Below, piece by piece: positions 6,265 to 13,897 of a stretch of DNA of 18,752 nucleotides. The notes below the pieces were generated by a model. The model saw only the letters and a list, made by a program, of their open reading frames with translations. It was not told where the DNA came from and ran no database searches. The position numbers and the translations under genes are program-made. How positions within the stretch are numbered: position 1 is the stretch's first letter; each line of letters starts with the position of its first letter. The stretch is taken from assembly GCA_049663805.1 (NCBI GenBank), contig JBATEB010000274.1, positions 1 through 18,752 on the forward strand, written 5' to 3'. This DNA comes from VBDM01 sp049663805. Its GTDB lineage: Bacteria > Pseudomonadota > Gammaproteobacteria > Burkholderiales > SG8-39.

Positions 6265-7275
6265 TCAAGCATCGGGCGCCTGCGCTTCCTCAAGCAGGTG
6301 CCGGCAATAGCGGCCAACCCCTTCTTCGACCGACCGAAACGGCGCGGCATAGCCCGCACCGCGCAGCGCGCCGACATCGGCCTGGGTGAAGTTCTGGTAC
6401 TTTCCCTGGAGCGCTTCCGGGAAAGGCGCGTATTCGATCAGACCCTGCCCGCGCGCCTCCTCCAGGCTCAAGCGCTGCTCGCCCGCCGCCTCGCGGCACG
6501 CGTTGATGACGGCGACGGCGACGTCGTTGAAGCTCTGCGCCCGTCCGGTGCCGACGTTGAAGATGCCCGAGAGCGCGGGATGGTCCAGGAAGTGCAGGTT
6601 GACCTCGACCACGTCCTCGACCGAGACGAAGTCGCGGCGCTGCTCCCCGTCGGCGTAGCCGCCCGATCCCACGAACGGACGGACGCGACGCTGCTCGGAG
6701 TACTGGTTGAAAAAATGCCACGCGACCGAGGCCATGCGGCCCTTGTGCCATTCATTGGGACCGTATACGTTGAAATAGCGGAACCCGGCGACCTGCGAGC
6801 CCGCCTCGGCGAGCCTGCGGCGCACCGCCTGGTCGAACAGGAATTTCGAGTAGCCGTAGACGTTGAGCGGCGCCTCGAATGGGCGCTCCTCGCGAAAGGT
6901 CGTGCCGGCCCCATAGACCGCCGCCGACGACGCGTAGATGAAGGGCACTTCTTCCTCGAGGCAGAAGTCCAGCAGCGTCATGGAGTAGCGGTGGTTGTTG
7001 TCCATCATGAAACGCCCGTCCGGCTCCATGGTGTCCGAACACGCCCCCTGGTGGAACACGGCGTCGATCGAGCCGGAAAGATCCCCCGCCGCCAGGCGCG
7101 CGCGGAAGTCGTCCTTGTCCAGGAAATCCGCGATCTCGCAATGCACCAGATTGCGGAATTTGTCCCCGTGCTTCAGGTCGTCGACGGCGAGAATCCGGTT
7201 CTCGCCGCGGGCGTTCAGCCCGCGCACCAGGTTCGAACCTATGAATCCGGCGGCGCCGGTGACAACGTAGTACAT
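6265..7275 (-). CDS. hldD: ADP-L-glycero-D-manno-heptose 6-epimerase
   Basis: Last step in ADP-heptose synthesis: epimerises ADP-D-glycero-D-manno-heptose at C6 for the inner core of LPS. The 336-aa product begins at ATG 7275, 16 nt after rfaE1. The N-terminal Rossmann motif TGAAGFIG (6-13) binds NADP. The extended-SDR catalytic residues are present as Y140 and K144 in YGYSK, with ASSAAVYG (115-122) just before. YFNVYGPNEWHKGRM (167-181) contains the family's conserved K178. FVSVEDVV and FNVGTG are typical downstream elements. Length matches E. coli HldD closely. It follows the heptose kinase in the same operon, so two steps of the pathway are coupled here. Confidence 0.96.
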   Translation of the reverse strand: MYYVVTGAAGFIGSNLVRGLNARGENRILAVDDLKHGDKFRNLVHCEIADFLDKDDFRARLAAGDLSGSIDAVFHQGACSDTMEPDGRFMMDNNHRYSMTLLDFCLEEEVPFIYASSAAVYGAGTTFREERPFEAPLNVYGYSKFLFDQAVRRRLAEAGSQVAGFRYFNVYGPNEWHKGRMASVAWHFFNQYSEQRRVRPFVGSGGYADGEQRRDFVSVEDVVEVNLHFLDHPALSGIFNVGTGRAQSFNDVAVAVINACREAAGEQRLSLEEARGQGLIEYAPFPEALQGKYQNFTQADVGALRGAGYAAPFRSVEEGVGRYCRHLLEEAQAPDA

Positions 7276-7291
7276 GAGCGTCGTGCCTTCG

Positions 7292-8242
7292 CTATTGAGC
7301 GAGCGCTTCGAGGAGTTCCCGCGGCTGGACGACGGCCGCTCCCAGCTTTCCGACGACGATTCCCGCGGCCAGGTTGGCCAGCGCCACCGCGTCCTCCAGG
7401 GGCATCCCTGCCCCCAGCATCGTGCCGAGCGTGGCGATGACCGTGTCCCCGGCCCCGCTCACGTCGAACACCTCGCGCGCCCGGGCCGGCTCGTGCCGGA
7501 CGCGCCCCTGTTCGTAGAGCGTCATGCCCTCCTCGCTGCGGGTGACGAGCAGCGCCTTCAGGGCGAGTTGTTCGCGCAGGCCCTGGGCCCTTGCGGTCAG
7601 GTCCTCTTCGCTTTTCCACCGTCCCACGACTTCGCGCAGCTCCGCGCGGTTGGGGGTCACGATCGTCGCGCCGCGGTAGCGGGAATAATCGTCGCCCTTG
7701 GGATCCACCAGCACGACCTTGCCCTGCGCGCAGGCAAGCTCGATCATGCGCTCGATATGGGTGAGCCCGCCCTTGCCGTAGTCCGAAAGAATAACCACGT
7801 TCCGGTCGGCGAGCATGCGTCCGTAATCGGCGAGCTTGTCGAGCAGCACCTCGTGGCTCGGGGGAGTCTCGAAATCGATGCGCAGCAGCTGCTGCTGGCG
7901 TCCGATCACGCGCAGCTTCACCGTCGTCGCGATCGAGCCGTCACGGTGCAGGTTCGCGTGGATGCCGTCGTCCTCGACGAGTTGCCGCAGCGTTCCCCCC
8001 GGCTCGTCGTCGCCGACCACCGAGAGCAGCGCGACGTCCGCGCCCAGCGAAACGGCATTGCGGGCCACGTTGGCCGCCCCGCCCGGCCGCTCCTCGGTGC
8101 GCTCGACCTTCACCACCGGCACCGGCGCCTCGGGAGAAATACGGCTCACCTCGCCGAACCAGTAGCGGTCGAGCATCACGTCGCCCACCACCAGGATGCG
8201 CGCCTTGTTCAGCTCCGATAGTGCGAGTTTTTCCGCCTTCAA
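7292..8242 (-). CDS. rfaE1: D-glycero-beta-D-manno-heptose-7-phosphate kinase (HldE domain I type, monofunctional)
   Basis: Phosphorylates heptose 7-phosphate at C1 on the way to ADP-heptose. The start is TTG 8242, overlapping the ugd stop by 4 nt (TTGA). This gives 316 aa, the normal length for the kinase domain alone, whereas the open frame upstream reads into ugd. It is a PfkB/ribokinase-fold protein: ILVVGDVMLDRYWFGEVSRISPEAPVPV (17-44), GGAANVARN (54-62), and DVSGAGDT (260-267) with the catalytic aspartate D266. The C-terminal adenylyltransferase domain of bifunctional HldE is absent, so a separate rfaE2/hldC should exist elsewhere; this split is common in Betaproteobacteria. It sits between ugd and hldD in a run of sugar-nucleotide genes. 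Confidence 0.93.
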   Translation of the reverse strand: MKAEKLALSELNKARILVVGDVMLDRYWFGEVSRISPEAPVPVVKVERTEERPGGAANVARNAVSLGADVALLSVVGDDEPGGTLRQLVEDDGIHANLHRDGSIATTVKLRVIGRQQQLLRIDFETPPSHEVLLDKLADYGRMLADRNVVILSDYGKGGLTHIERMIELACAQGKVVLVDPKGDDYSRYRGATIVTPNRAELREVVGRWKSEEDLTARAQGLREQLALKALLVTRSEEGMTLYEQGRVRHEPARAREVFDVSGAGDTVIATLGTMLGAGMPLEDAVALANLAAGIVVGKLGAAVVQPRELLEALAQ

Positions 8243-9579
8243 TTGCCCGCCTTCACCGCCGGACGCCCGATCGGATAGTACTCCAGGCCGCAGCGCCTCA
8301 GCTCGGCCGGATCGTAGAGATTGCGTCCGTCGAAAACGGCCGGTGTCTTGAGCCGCGCCCGTATCGCCTCGAAATCGGGGCTGCGGAACTCCTGCCACTC
8401 GGTGACGACGGCGAGCGCATCCGCCCCGTCGAGCGCGGCCAGAGGGGAATCCGCGTAGCGAATCCCGGCGAGATCCGAGAATTCGCTCTTCGCAGCGGGC
8501 ATCGCGACCGGGTCGTACGCGGTCACCGTGGCCCCGTTTGCGACCAGGTCCCCGATCAGGACGCGACTCGAGGCCTCCCGCAGGTCGTCGGTATTCTGCT
8601 TGAACGCCAGACCCCAGACCGCGATGCGCCTTCCCGAGAGCTTCCCGCCGAACCGGGCGAGGATCTTTCTTGCGAGCACGCGCTTCTGTTCGTCATTGAC
8701 CTGCTCCACGGCCTCGAGAATCGGCAGGGATCCGCCGGCTTCCGCGGCCGTGCGGATCAGGGCCTTCACGTCCTTCGGAAAACAGGACCCGCCGTAGCCG
8801 GCGCCCGCGTACAGGAAGTGATAGCCGATCCGCGGGTCCGATCCGATCCCCTTGCGCACCTCCTCGATATCGGCGCCGAGGCGTTCGGCGAGGTTGGCGA
8901 GCTCATTCATGAACGAGATGCGCGTCGCGAGCATCGCGTTGGCCGCATATTTGGTCAGTTCCGCCGAGCGGACATCCATGAGGAAAAACCGCTCGTGATT
9001 GCGCTGGAACGGCGCGTAAAGGGTGCGCATGATATGTATCGCCTCCGGGTCCTCGGCGCCGACGACGACGCGGTCCGGACGCATGAAATCCTCGACCGCC
9101 GCGCCCTCCTTCAGGAATTCCGGGTTCGAAACGACCGCGAAGGGAAGCTCGACTCCGCGTTTGGCCAGCTCGCCTGAAATCGCGGCCCGCACCTTGTCCG
9201 CGGTGCCGACCGGAACCGTCGATTTGTCCACCACCACGCGGAACTCGGTCATGTGGCGCCCAATGCCGCGAGCCGCCTCGGTGACGTGTTGCAGGTCGGC
9301 CGAGCCGTCCTCGCCGGGGGGCGTGCCCACCGCGATGCATTGCACGGTCCCGAAGCGAACCGCCTGCTCGATGTCGGTGGTGAAGCGCAACCGTCCTGCG
9401 GCGCGGTTGCGCTTGACGACTTCGAGCAAACCCGGCTCGTGGATCGGGATCCCGCCGCTTTCCAGGGTCCGAATCTTGCTCTTGTCGAGGTCCAGGCACA
9501 GCACGTCGTTGCCGACGTCCGAAAAGCAGGCACCCGTAACGAGGCCGACGTAACCGGTACCGACGATGGTGATCTTCAA
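8239..9579 (-). CDS. ugd: UDP-glucose 6-dehydrogenase
   Basis: Oxidises UDP-glucose to UDP-glucuronate with two NAD+, feeding capsule or exopolysaccharide and aminoarabinose lipid A modification. The start is TTG 9579: GGAGAG lies just upstream with 7 nt after GGAG, and MKITIVGTGYVGLV is the exact N terminus expected of the family. The NAD-binding GTGYVG is at 7-12, the FLKEG motif is at 155-159, and the catalytic cysteine C266 lies in GYGGSCFPKD with K269. The three-domain length of 446 aa is normal. It begins 15 nt after lapB and overlaps rfaE1 by 4 nt, so translation of rfaE1 is probably coupled. The final use of UDP-glucuronate cannot be read from this window. Confidence 0.96.
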   Translation of the reverse strand: MKITIVGTGYVGLVTGACFSDVGNDVLCLDLDKSKIRTLESGGIPIHEPGLLEVVKRNRAAGRLRFTTDIEQAVRFGTVQCIAVGTPPGEDGSADLQHVTEAARGIGRHMTEFRVVVDKSTVPVGTADKVRAAISGELAKRGVELPFAVVSNPEFLKEGAAVEDFMRPDRVVVGAEDPEAIHIMRTLYAPFQRNHERFFLMDVRSAELTKYAANAMLATRISFMNELANLAERLGADIEEVRKGIGSDPRIGYHFLYAGAGYGGSCFPKDVKALIRTAAEAGGSLPILEAVEQVNDEQKRVLARKILARFGGKLSGRRIAVWGLAFKQNTDDLREASSRVLIGDLVANGATVTAYDPVAMPAAKSEFSDLAGIRYADSPLAALDGADALAVVTEWQEFRSPDFEAIRARLKTPAVFDGRNLYDPAELRRCGLEYYPIGRPAVKAGN

Positions 9580-9584
9580 TTTTG

Positions 9585-9590
9585 CTCTCC
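9585..9590 (-). promoter_or_regulatory. Ribosome binding site deciding the TTG start of ugd
   Basis: GGAGAG on the minus strand lies just before the TTG at 9579, with AGCAAAA between GGAG and the start. No ATG or GTG in frame is near, and the family N terminus begins exactly here. Confidence 0.7.
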
Positions 9591-9594
9591 AGAT

Positions 9595-10770
9595 TTACGG
9601 TGCTTGCTCGAATTCCTCGCTTCGTTTCGGCGGATAGGTTTCCCAGCCGCCGCATGCGGGGCAGTGCCAGTAGAACTGCCGCGCCTTGAAACCGCAATTC
9701 TCGCAACGGTAACGCGCCAGCCGTCGCGTATGGCTGTGTATGAGGTTCCGCACCAGTTCCAGATCGTGGCGTCTTTCCACCGGCGCGACCAGGAGCTGGG
9801 CCTCGAGCAGCTTGTCCAGCCCGAGCAGCGTCTGGTTGCGGCGCAACTCCTCCTTCACGAGCTTGTACGCCGCCTCCGGGCCTTCGGCATCGAGGGTCGA
9901 TTGAAAAGCGACATCGAGCAGGTCGAGCGAAGGCTGGCTTGCGAGGTAACCGCGCAGCAGCGTCAGGCCCTCCTCGGTGCGACCGAGTGCCCGGTGGCTG
10001 TCCAGAAGCCGCTGCGCGACCAGCGCCAGATAGGCCGGGTTCTGCTGCTCGATCCGTTTCCAGGCCTCGATGGCGCCCGCGTGATCGCCGGCGCCCGAGG
10101 CGACATCGCCCAGGATGATGTTGGCCCGGACGCACTTGCGATGCGCGGCACGCGCGGCGTCCAGATGGCGCCTTGCGCCGTCCGGGCGCGAATGCATCGC
10201 TTCGACCAGGGCGAGCTCGCAATGGTAGTTCGCGATCTCCTTTTGGGCGGACTGACCGGATTCCTTCTCCAGCTCCGCGGCATTGCCGATCGCCTTGCTC
10301 CAGTCCTTCTCCTGCTGGTAGATTTCGAGCAGGTACCCGAGCGCCGCCGCCCGGTGGGGCGAATCCTTGAGCTTGACGAAGACCTCCTCGGCGCGGTCGA
10401 GCAGGCCGGCCTTGAGGTAGTCCTGCCCGAGCTCCACCATCGCGTGAAGCCTCTGCTCCTCCCCCAGATCCGGACGCTCGAGCAGATTGCGGTGCATCCG
10501 GATCGCCCGTTCGGTCTCGCCCTGCCTGCGGAACAGGCTCCCGAGGCCAAAATGCAGTTCCACGGTTTCCGGATCGACCTTGACCACCTCGATGAAGGCC
10601 TCTATCGCCTTGTCCGGCTGCTCGTTGAGCAGGAAATTCAGGCCCTTGAAATACGAGCGCGGAAGCTGCCGCGATTCCGACAGCAGCTGCTTGATGTCGA
10701 TCCTCGCGGCAAGCCAGCCGAGCGCGAAGAAAAGGGCGAATCCGAACAGCCACCAGAGCTCGAAATCCAT
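9595..10770 (-). CDS. lapB: LPS assembly protein B (LapB/YciM), TPR protein with C-terminal zinc ribbon
   Basis: Inner-membrane-anchored adaptor that in E. coli links FtsH to LpxC turnover and so balances LPS synthesis. The ATG at 10770 gives 391 aa beginning MDFELWWLFGFALFF, a single N-terminal membrane helix (about 5-22); the longer open frame overlaps lapA and lacks that logic. Residues about 40-335 are alpha-helical TPR-like repeats, for example YFKGLNFLLNEQPDKAIEAF and AMVELGQDYLKAGLLDRAEEV. The rubredoxin-type metal site is intact: C356, C359, C370 and C373 in CENCG...CPACG. Length and architecture match E. coli LapB. lapA ends 7 nt upstream; ugd follows 15 nt downstream, placing an LPS regulator directly with LPS sugar genes. 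Confidence 0.95.
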   Translation of the reverse strand: MDFELWWLFGFALFFALGWLAARIDIKQLLSESRQLPRSYFKGLNFLLNEQPDKAIEAFIEVVKVDPETVELHFGLGSLFRRQGETERAIRMHRNLLERPDLGEEQRLHAMVELGQDYLKAGLLDRAEEVFVKLKDSPHRAAALGYLLEIYQQEKDWSKAIGNAAELEKESGQSAQKEIANYHCELALVEAMHSRPDGARRHLDAARAAHRKCVRANIILGDVASGAGDHAGAIEAWKRIEQQNPAYLALVAQRLLDSHRALGRTEEGLTLLRGYLASQPSLDLLDVAFQSTLDAEGPEAAYKLVKEELRRNQTLLGLDKLLEAQLLVAPVERRHDLELVRNLIHSHTRRLARYRCENCGFKARQFYWHCPACGGWETYPPKRSEEFEQAP

Positions 10771-10777
10771 CCGGGGA

Positions 10778-11065
10778 TCAGCCCGCGTCCGGGGGAGGCG
10801 GCGTCTGCGTGCCTGCCGAGCGCTGTTCCCGCTTGAGCTTCTGAACCTCGTGCCGCTGCCGCAGGAGCCGCGGGAGGCAGGCGAGCACCCCGAATGCCGC
10901 CCCCAGGGCAAAGAACAGGAGCAATGCGACGATCATCGGCACCTCCCAGGGTCTCCCCGGAAGGAAGCGCAGCGGAACCGGATCCGTGTTCATCAGCGCG
11001 AAACCCAGCACCGCGATGAACAGCAGCGCCCGCAACAGCCACGACAGTGAGTCCGAGATTTTCAT
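10778..11065 (-). CDS. lapA: LapA-domain inner-membrane protein (LPS assembly protein A/YciS-like)
   Basis: Small 95-aa membrane protein, cotranscribed with lapB as in E. coli, where LapA/LapB act in LPS assembly. The ATG at 11065 is preferred over an upstream TTG (11089), although no strong Shine-Dalgarno precedes either. Two hydrophobic helices (about 9-25 and 42-64) flank the family motif NTDPVPLRFLPG (26-37). A charged, probably coiled segment (RLLRQRHEVQKLKREQ, about 67-82) and a proline-rich tail follow. The first helix is preceded by a terminator-like hairpin after ihfB. The identification rests on hydrophobic pattern, the NTDPV motif and the lapB neighbour. Confidence 0.9.
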   Translation of the reverse strand: MKISDSLSWLLRALLFIAVLGFALMNTDPVPLRFLPGRPWEVPMIVALLLFFALGAAFGVLACLPRLLRQRHEVQKLKREQRSAGTQTPPPPDAG

Positions 11066-11081
11066 GAGTGTCGGGGATTCC

Positions 11082-11117
11082 GAAAGCAAAACGGCGGCAC
11101 CGCGTCGATGCCGCCGT
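11082..11117 (-). terminator. Terminator-like hairpin between ihfB and lapA
   Basis: ACGGCGGCA (11091-11099) and TGCCGCCGT (11109-11117) form a perfect 9-bp GC-rich stem with a 9-nt loop. On the minus strand it is followed by TTTTGCTTT, a broken U-tract. It begins 23 nt after the ihfB stop and ends 16 nt before the lapA ATG. It likely ends or attenuates rpsA-ihfB transcripts and lowers lapAB expression. It might instead protect the 3' end of the ihfB message. Confidence 0.65.
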
Positions 11118-11140
11118 CCACGTGCCGCCGGCCGAGTCTC

Positions 11141-11422
11141 CTATTTCTGATCGACCCTCTCGCGCAGTTCCTTGCCGGCCTTGAAGTGGGGAACGAACTT
11201 TTCCGGAACGTTGACCTTTTCGCCCGACTTCGGATTGCGGCCCACGCGAGCGGGTCGATGATTCAGTCCGAAACTTCCGAAACCGCGGATCTCGATGCGC
11301 TCGCCGCTGACCAGGCTCTGCGTCATCGCGTCCAGAATCATCTTGACCGTGAATTCTGCGTCCTTGGCGACGAGTTGGGAGTAGCGTGTGGCCAGCCTCG
11401 CGATCAGTTCGGACTTGGTCAT
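11141..11422 (-). CDS. ihfB: Integration host factor beta subunit
   Basis: Forms the IHF heterodimer with IhfA; binds and sharply bends DNA in recombination, replication and sigma-54 promoter control. The ATG at 11422 gives 93 aa starting MTKSELIARLA, as in the family; it lies 7 nt after the rpsA stop. RIEIRGFGSFGL (42-53) is the DNABII core, and GRNPKSGE (61-68) is the beta-arm tip with the intercalating proline P64. The C-terminal VPHFKAGKELRERV helix is typical. HU is excluded by the beta-arm sequence NPKSGEKV with VPEKFVPHF and by the fixed rpsA-ihfB order. Translation is probably coupled to rpsA given the 7-nt gap and weak ribosome binding site. Confidence 0.96.
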   Translation of the reverse strand: MTKSELIARLATRYSQLVAKDAEFTVKMILDAMTQSLVSGERIEIRGFGSFGLNHRPARVGRNPKSGEKVNVPEKFVPHFKAGKELRERVDQK

Positions 11423-11429
11423 ACCGTCG

Positions 11430-13145
11430 CTACTGTTGAGTACCCTTGTTGTCCAGCTTCGCCTTGAGCAGCGCGCCCAGATTGGTGCTTCCGCTGCTGG
11501 CCGCACTCTCGCTCTGGAGCTTGGCCATCGCCTCGTTTTCGTCGGCAAGGTCTTTCTGCTTGACCGAGAGGTTGATCGTGCGGTTCTTCCGGTCGACGTT
11601 GATGATCATCGCGGAGACGCTGTCGCCCTCCTTGAGATGGCTGCGCGCGTCCTCGACCCGGTCGCGGGAAATCTCGGAAGCCCGAAGGTAACCCTCGACC
11701 TCGCCCGCCAATACGATCACGGCGCCCTTGGCGTCGACCGTCTTGACGGTGCCCTGGACGAGCTTGCCTTTTTCGTGCCCGGCGACGAAATTATTGAACG
11801 GATCGCCCTCCAGCTGCTTGATGCCCAGCGAGATCCGTTCCCTTTCGACGTCGATCGACAGCACCTGCGCTTCGGTCTCCTCGCCCTTCTTGAAATTGCG
11901 CACGGCCTCTTCGCCCGGAAGGCTCCAGGACAGGTCGGACAGGTGCACCAGTCCGTCTATTCCGCCCGACAGCCCGATGAAAATGCCGAAGTCGGTGATC
12001 GACTTGATCTGGCCGCGAACCCGGTCGCCTTTCTTGAAATTCATCGAGAACTCTTCCCAGGGATTGGGCATGCACTGCTTCATCCCGAGGGAGATCCTGC
12101 GCCGCTCCTCGTCGATCTCGAGGATCATGACCTCCACCTCGTCGCCGAGCGCGACCACCTTGGACGGGTGCACGTTCTTGTTGGTCCAGTCCATCTCGGA
12201 CACGTGCACCAGTCCCTCGATGCCCTGCTCGACCTCGACGAAGGCGCCGTAATCGGTGAGATTGGTCACCTTCCCGAAAAGCCGCGTTCCGGTCGGGTAG
12301 CGGCGCGACAGACCCACCCACGGGTCTTCGCCGAGCTGCTTCAGGCCCAGCGACACGCGGTTCTTCTCGGTGTCGAATTTGAGGACCTTCGCGGTGACTT
12401 CATCGCCGACGGCGAGCACCTCCGAGGGATGCTTGACGCGCCGCCACGCGAGATCCGTGATATGCAAGAGACCGTCAATGCCGCCGAGATCGACGAACGC
12501 GCCGTAATCGGTGATGTTCTTCACGATCCCCTTGACCGTGGCGCCTTCCTGCAGGTTGGCGAGCAGCGCTTCGCGCTCCGCGCCCTGCGAAGCTTCCAGG
12601 ACCGCGCGGCGGGACACGACCACGTTGTTTCTCTTGCGGTCGAGCTTGATGACCTTGAATTCCATCTCCTTGCCCTCGTAGGGCATGGTGTCCTTGACGG
12701 GGCGGATGTCGACCAGCGACCCGGGGAGGAAAGCCCGGATTCCGTTGGTCATGACGGTCAGCCCGCCCTTCACCTTGCCGGAGATGGTCCCCTTCACGAG
12801 GGCGCCGTTTTCAAGGGCCTTTTCCAGGTCCATCCAGGCCGCGAGGCGCTTGGCCTTGTCGCGCGAGAGGCGCGTCTCGCCGTAGCCGTCCTCGAGCGCC
12901 TCGATGGCGACGCTCGTGAAATCGCCTATCTTGACCTCGACTTCGCCCTTGTCGTCCTTGAATTCCTCGAGGGCGATGAACGATTCGGACTTCAAGCCGG
13001 CGTTGACGACGACGTAGTTCATGTCCACCCGGACGACTTCGGCGGTGATGACCTCGCCGGTGCGCATTTCCTTGCGCGTCAGGCTTTCCTCGAAAAGGGC
13101 GGCAAAACTTTCCTGCGGGGGCACTGCGGGGGTTGCATTCGACAT
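11430..13145 (-). CDS. rpsA: 30S ribosomal protein S1
   Basis: Largest ribosomal protein; unfolds and docks mRNA for initiation, notably on messages with weak Shine-Dalgarno sites. The ATG at 13145 gives 571 aa starting MSNATPAVPPQESFAALFEESL, the expected N terminus. Six S1 (OB-fold) repeats can be seen, roughly 28-96, 113-180, 198-268, 285-355, 372-442 and 458-525. Repeats 3-6 carry the clear pattern NITDYGAFVDLGG.IDGLLHITDL with variants (NLTDYGAFVEVE, SITDFGIFIGLSG). The first two, divergent repeats bind the ribosome via S2. The N terminus precedes no good Shine-Dalgarno sequence; the leader has three inverted repeats instead (separate entry). It lies between cmk and ihfB, as in most Proteobacteria. 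Confidence 0.97.
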   Translation of the reverse strand: MSNATPAVPPQESFAALFEESLTRKEMRTGEVITAEVVRVDMNYVVVNAGLKSESFIALEEFKDDKGEVEVKIGDFTSVAIEALEDGYGETRLSRDKAKRLAAWMDLEKALENGALVKGTISGKVKGGLTVMTNGIRAFLPGSLVDIRPVKDTMPYEGKEMEFKVIKLDRKRNNVVVSRRAVLEASQGAEREALLANLQEGATVKGIVKNITDYGAFVDLGGIDGLLHITDLAWRRVKHPSEVLAVGDEVTAKVLKFDTEKNRVSLGLKQLGEDPWVGLSRRYPTGTRLFGKVTNLTDYGAFVEVEQGIEGLVHVSEMDWTNKNVHPSKVVALGDEVEVMILEIDEERRRISLGMKQCMPNPWEEFSMNFKKGDRVRGQIKSITDFGIFIGLSGGIDGLVHLSDLSWSLPGEEAVRNFKKGEETEAQVLSIDVERERISLGIKQLEGDPFNNFVAGHEKGKLVQGTVKTVDAKGAVIVLAGEVEGYLRASEISRDRVEDARSHLKEGDSVSAMIINVDRKNRTINLSVKQKDLADENEAMAKLQSESAASSGSTNLGALLKAKLDNKGTQQ

Positions 13146-13234
13146 GGATAGAAAAACCTGTTTCCAGCCCGTCCCTGAGGACGGGGTTCGTTGATAATCA
13201 ACATAAAGCCAGGCCTCGCCCGGCTTTGCGTCAC
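13146..13234 (-). promoter_or_regulatory. Structured, SD-poor leader of rpsA (three successive inverted repeats)
   Basis: The 89 nt between the cmk stop and the rpsA ATG hold three inverted repeats. A 9-bp stem (13205-13213 with 13219-13227, one G-U) lies just after cmk. A 13-nt palindrome GTTGATAATCAAC (13190-13202) can fold into a 5-bp stem. A 7-bp stem CCCGTCC/GGACGGG with a 4-nt loop (13168-13185) follows. The start-proximal stretch is U-rich (GGTTTTTCTATCC before the ATG) and has no proper Shine-Dalgarno. E. coli rpsA also has a three-hairpin, SD-poor leader used for high translation and feedback by S1; equivalence here is inferred. The first stem could alternatively be a weak terminator for cmk. 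Confidence 0.5.
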
Positions 13235-13897
13235 CTATTCGCCCCGACGGAACCACTCCACGATCTGGGCCGCCGCCTGCACGGCGCTCATCGCAGTAGT
13301 ATCCAGCAACCGCGCTTCGGGACTTTGCTTGAGAGGCGCCACGCTGCGCGAGGCATCGCGCGCATCGCGTTCGTGCAAATCCTTCAAAAGGCCGGGAAGT
13401 GTAGCAGCGATTCCTTTCTCTTTCAACTGTTTATACCTCCGTTGCGCCCTTGCTTCGACGCTGGCGGTAAGGAACACCTTGAGCTTCGCGTCGGGGAACA
13501 CGACCGATCCCATGTCGCGTCCCTCGGCCACCAGGCCGGGGGAGCGGCGGAACGCCCGCTGCCGTTCGAGCAAGGCCCGGCGCACCGCCGGCAGCGCCGC
13601 CACGAAGGAGGCGGCGGCGGACACCTGCTCGGTGCGGATGGCGTCGGCCACATTCCTGCCTTCGAAGACGACCTCATCGCCTTCGAAGCGCGGGCTGGGC
13701 AGCCCGACGGCGAACGCGGCCGCCGCCGCCTCGTCCGAAATCTCCCCGCCCTGGCCGATGACCTTCAGCGCCACCAGGCGGTACAGGGCGCCGCTGTCCA
13801 GATAATGGAATCCGAGTTCTCCCGCCACCCGCTCGGCCACGGTCCCCTTGCCGGAGGCCGAAGGACCGTCGATCGCGATCACCGGGACCTCGCTCAC
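13235..13897 (-). CDS. cmk: Cytidylate kinase
   Basis: Phosphorylates CMP and dCMP to the diphosphates using ATP, recycling CMP from RNA decay and phospholipid synthesis. The start is GTG 13897, overlapping the aroA stop (GTGA), giving 220 aa with the canonical N terminus VPVIAIDGPSASGKGT. The P-loop GPSASGKG is at 11-18. YLDSGALYRLVAL is the CMP-binding region, and GLVAEGRDMGSVVFPDA is the conserved substrate-binding motif, followed by the KVFLTAS strand and the R-rich lid RAQRRYKQLKEKG. Length is usual for the family (about 225). Translation is probably coupled to aroA. The cmk-rpsA order is conserved in Proteobacteria. Confidence 0.95.
   Translation of the reverse strand: MSEVPVIAIDGPSASGKGTVAERVAGELGFHYLDSGALYRLVALKVIGQGGEISDEAAAAAFAVGLPSPRFEGDEVVFEGRNVADAIRTEQVSAAASFVAALPAVRRALLERQRAFRRSPGLVAEGRDMGSVVFPDAKLKVFLTASVEARAQRRYKQLKEKGIAATLPGLLKDLHERDARDASRSVAPLKQSPEARLLDTTAMSAVQAAAQIVEWFRRGE
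13398..13426 (-). promoter_or_regulatory. Candidate internal promoter for rpsA within cmk
   Basis: On the minus strand TTGAAA (13426-13421) and TACACT (13403-13398) are separated by exactly 17 nt. Consensus matches are five of six and four of six. It lies in the 3' part of cmk and would give an rpsA leader of about 245 nt. E. coli also transcribes rpsA in part from promoters upstream in the cmk region. The site codes for protein as well, so chance similarity is possible. Confidence 0.4.

Noticed and set aside
11066..11089. TTG start of lapA at 11089, eight codons upstream
   Set aside because: It falls inside the U-tract of the ihfB-lapA hairpin, and the ATG at 11065 begins the expected LapA N terminus.
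9253..13151. Long plus-strand frames (527 and 587 codons) opposite ugd/lapB and ihfB/rpsA
   Set aside because: They mirror conserved genes with no recognisable domains; the S1 repeats give the second one a repetitive look that is only the antisense image of rpsA.
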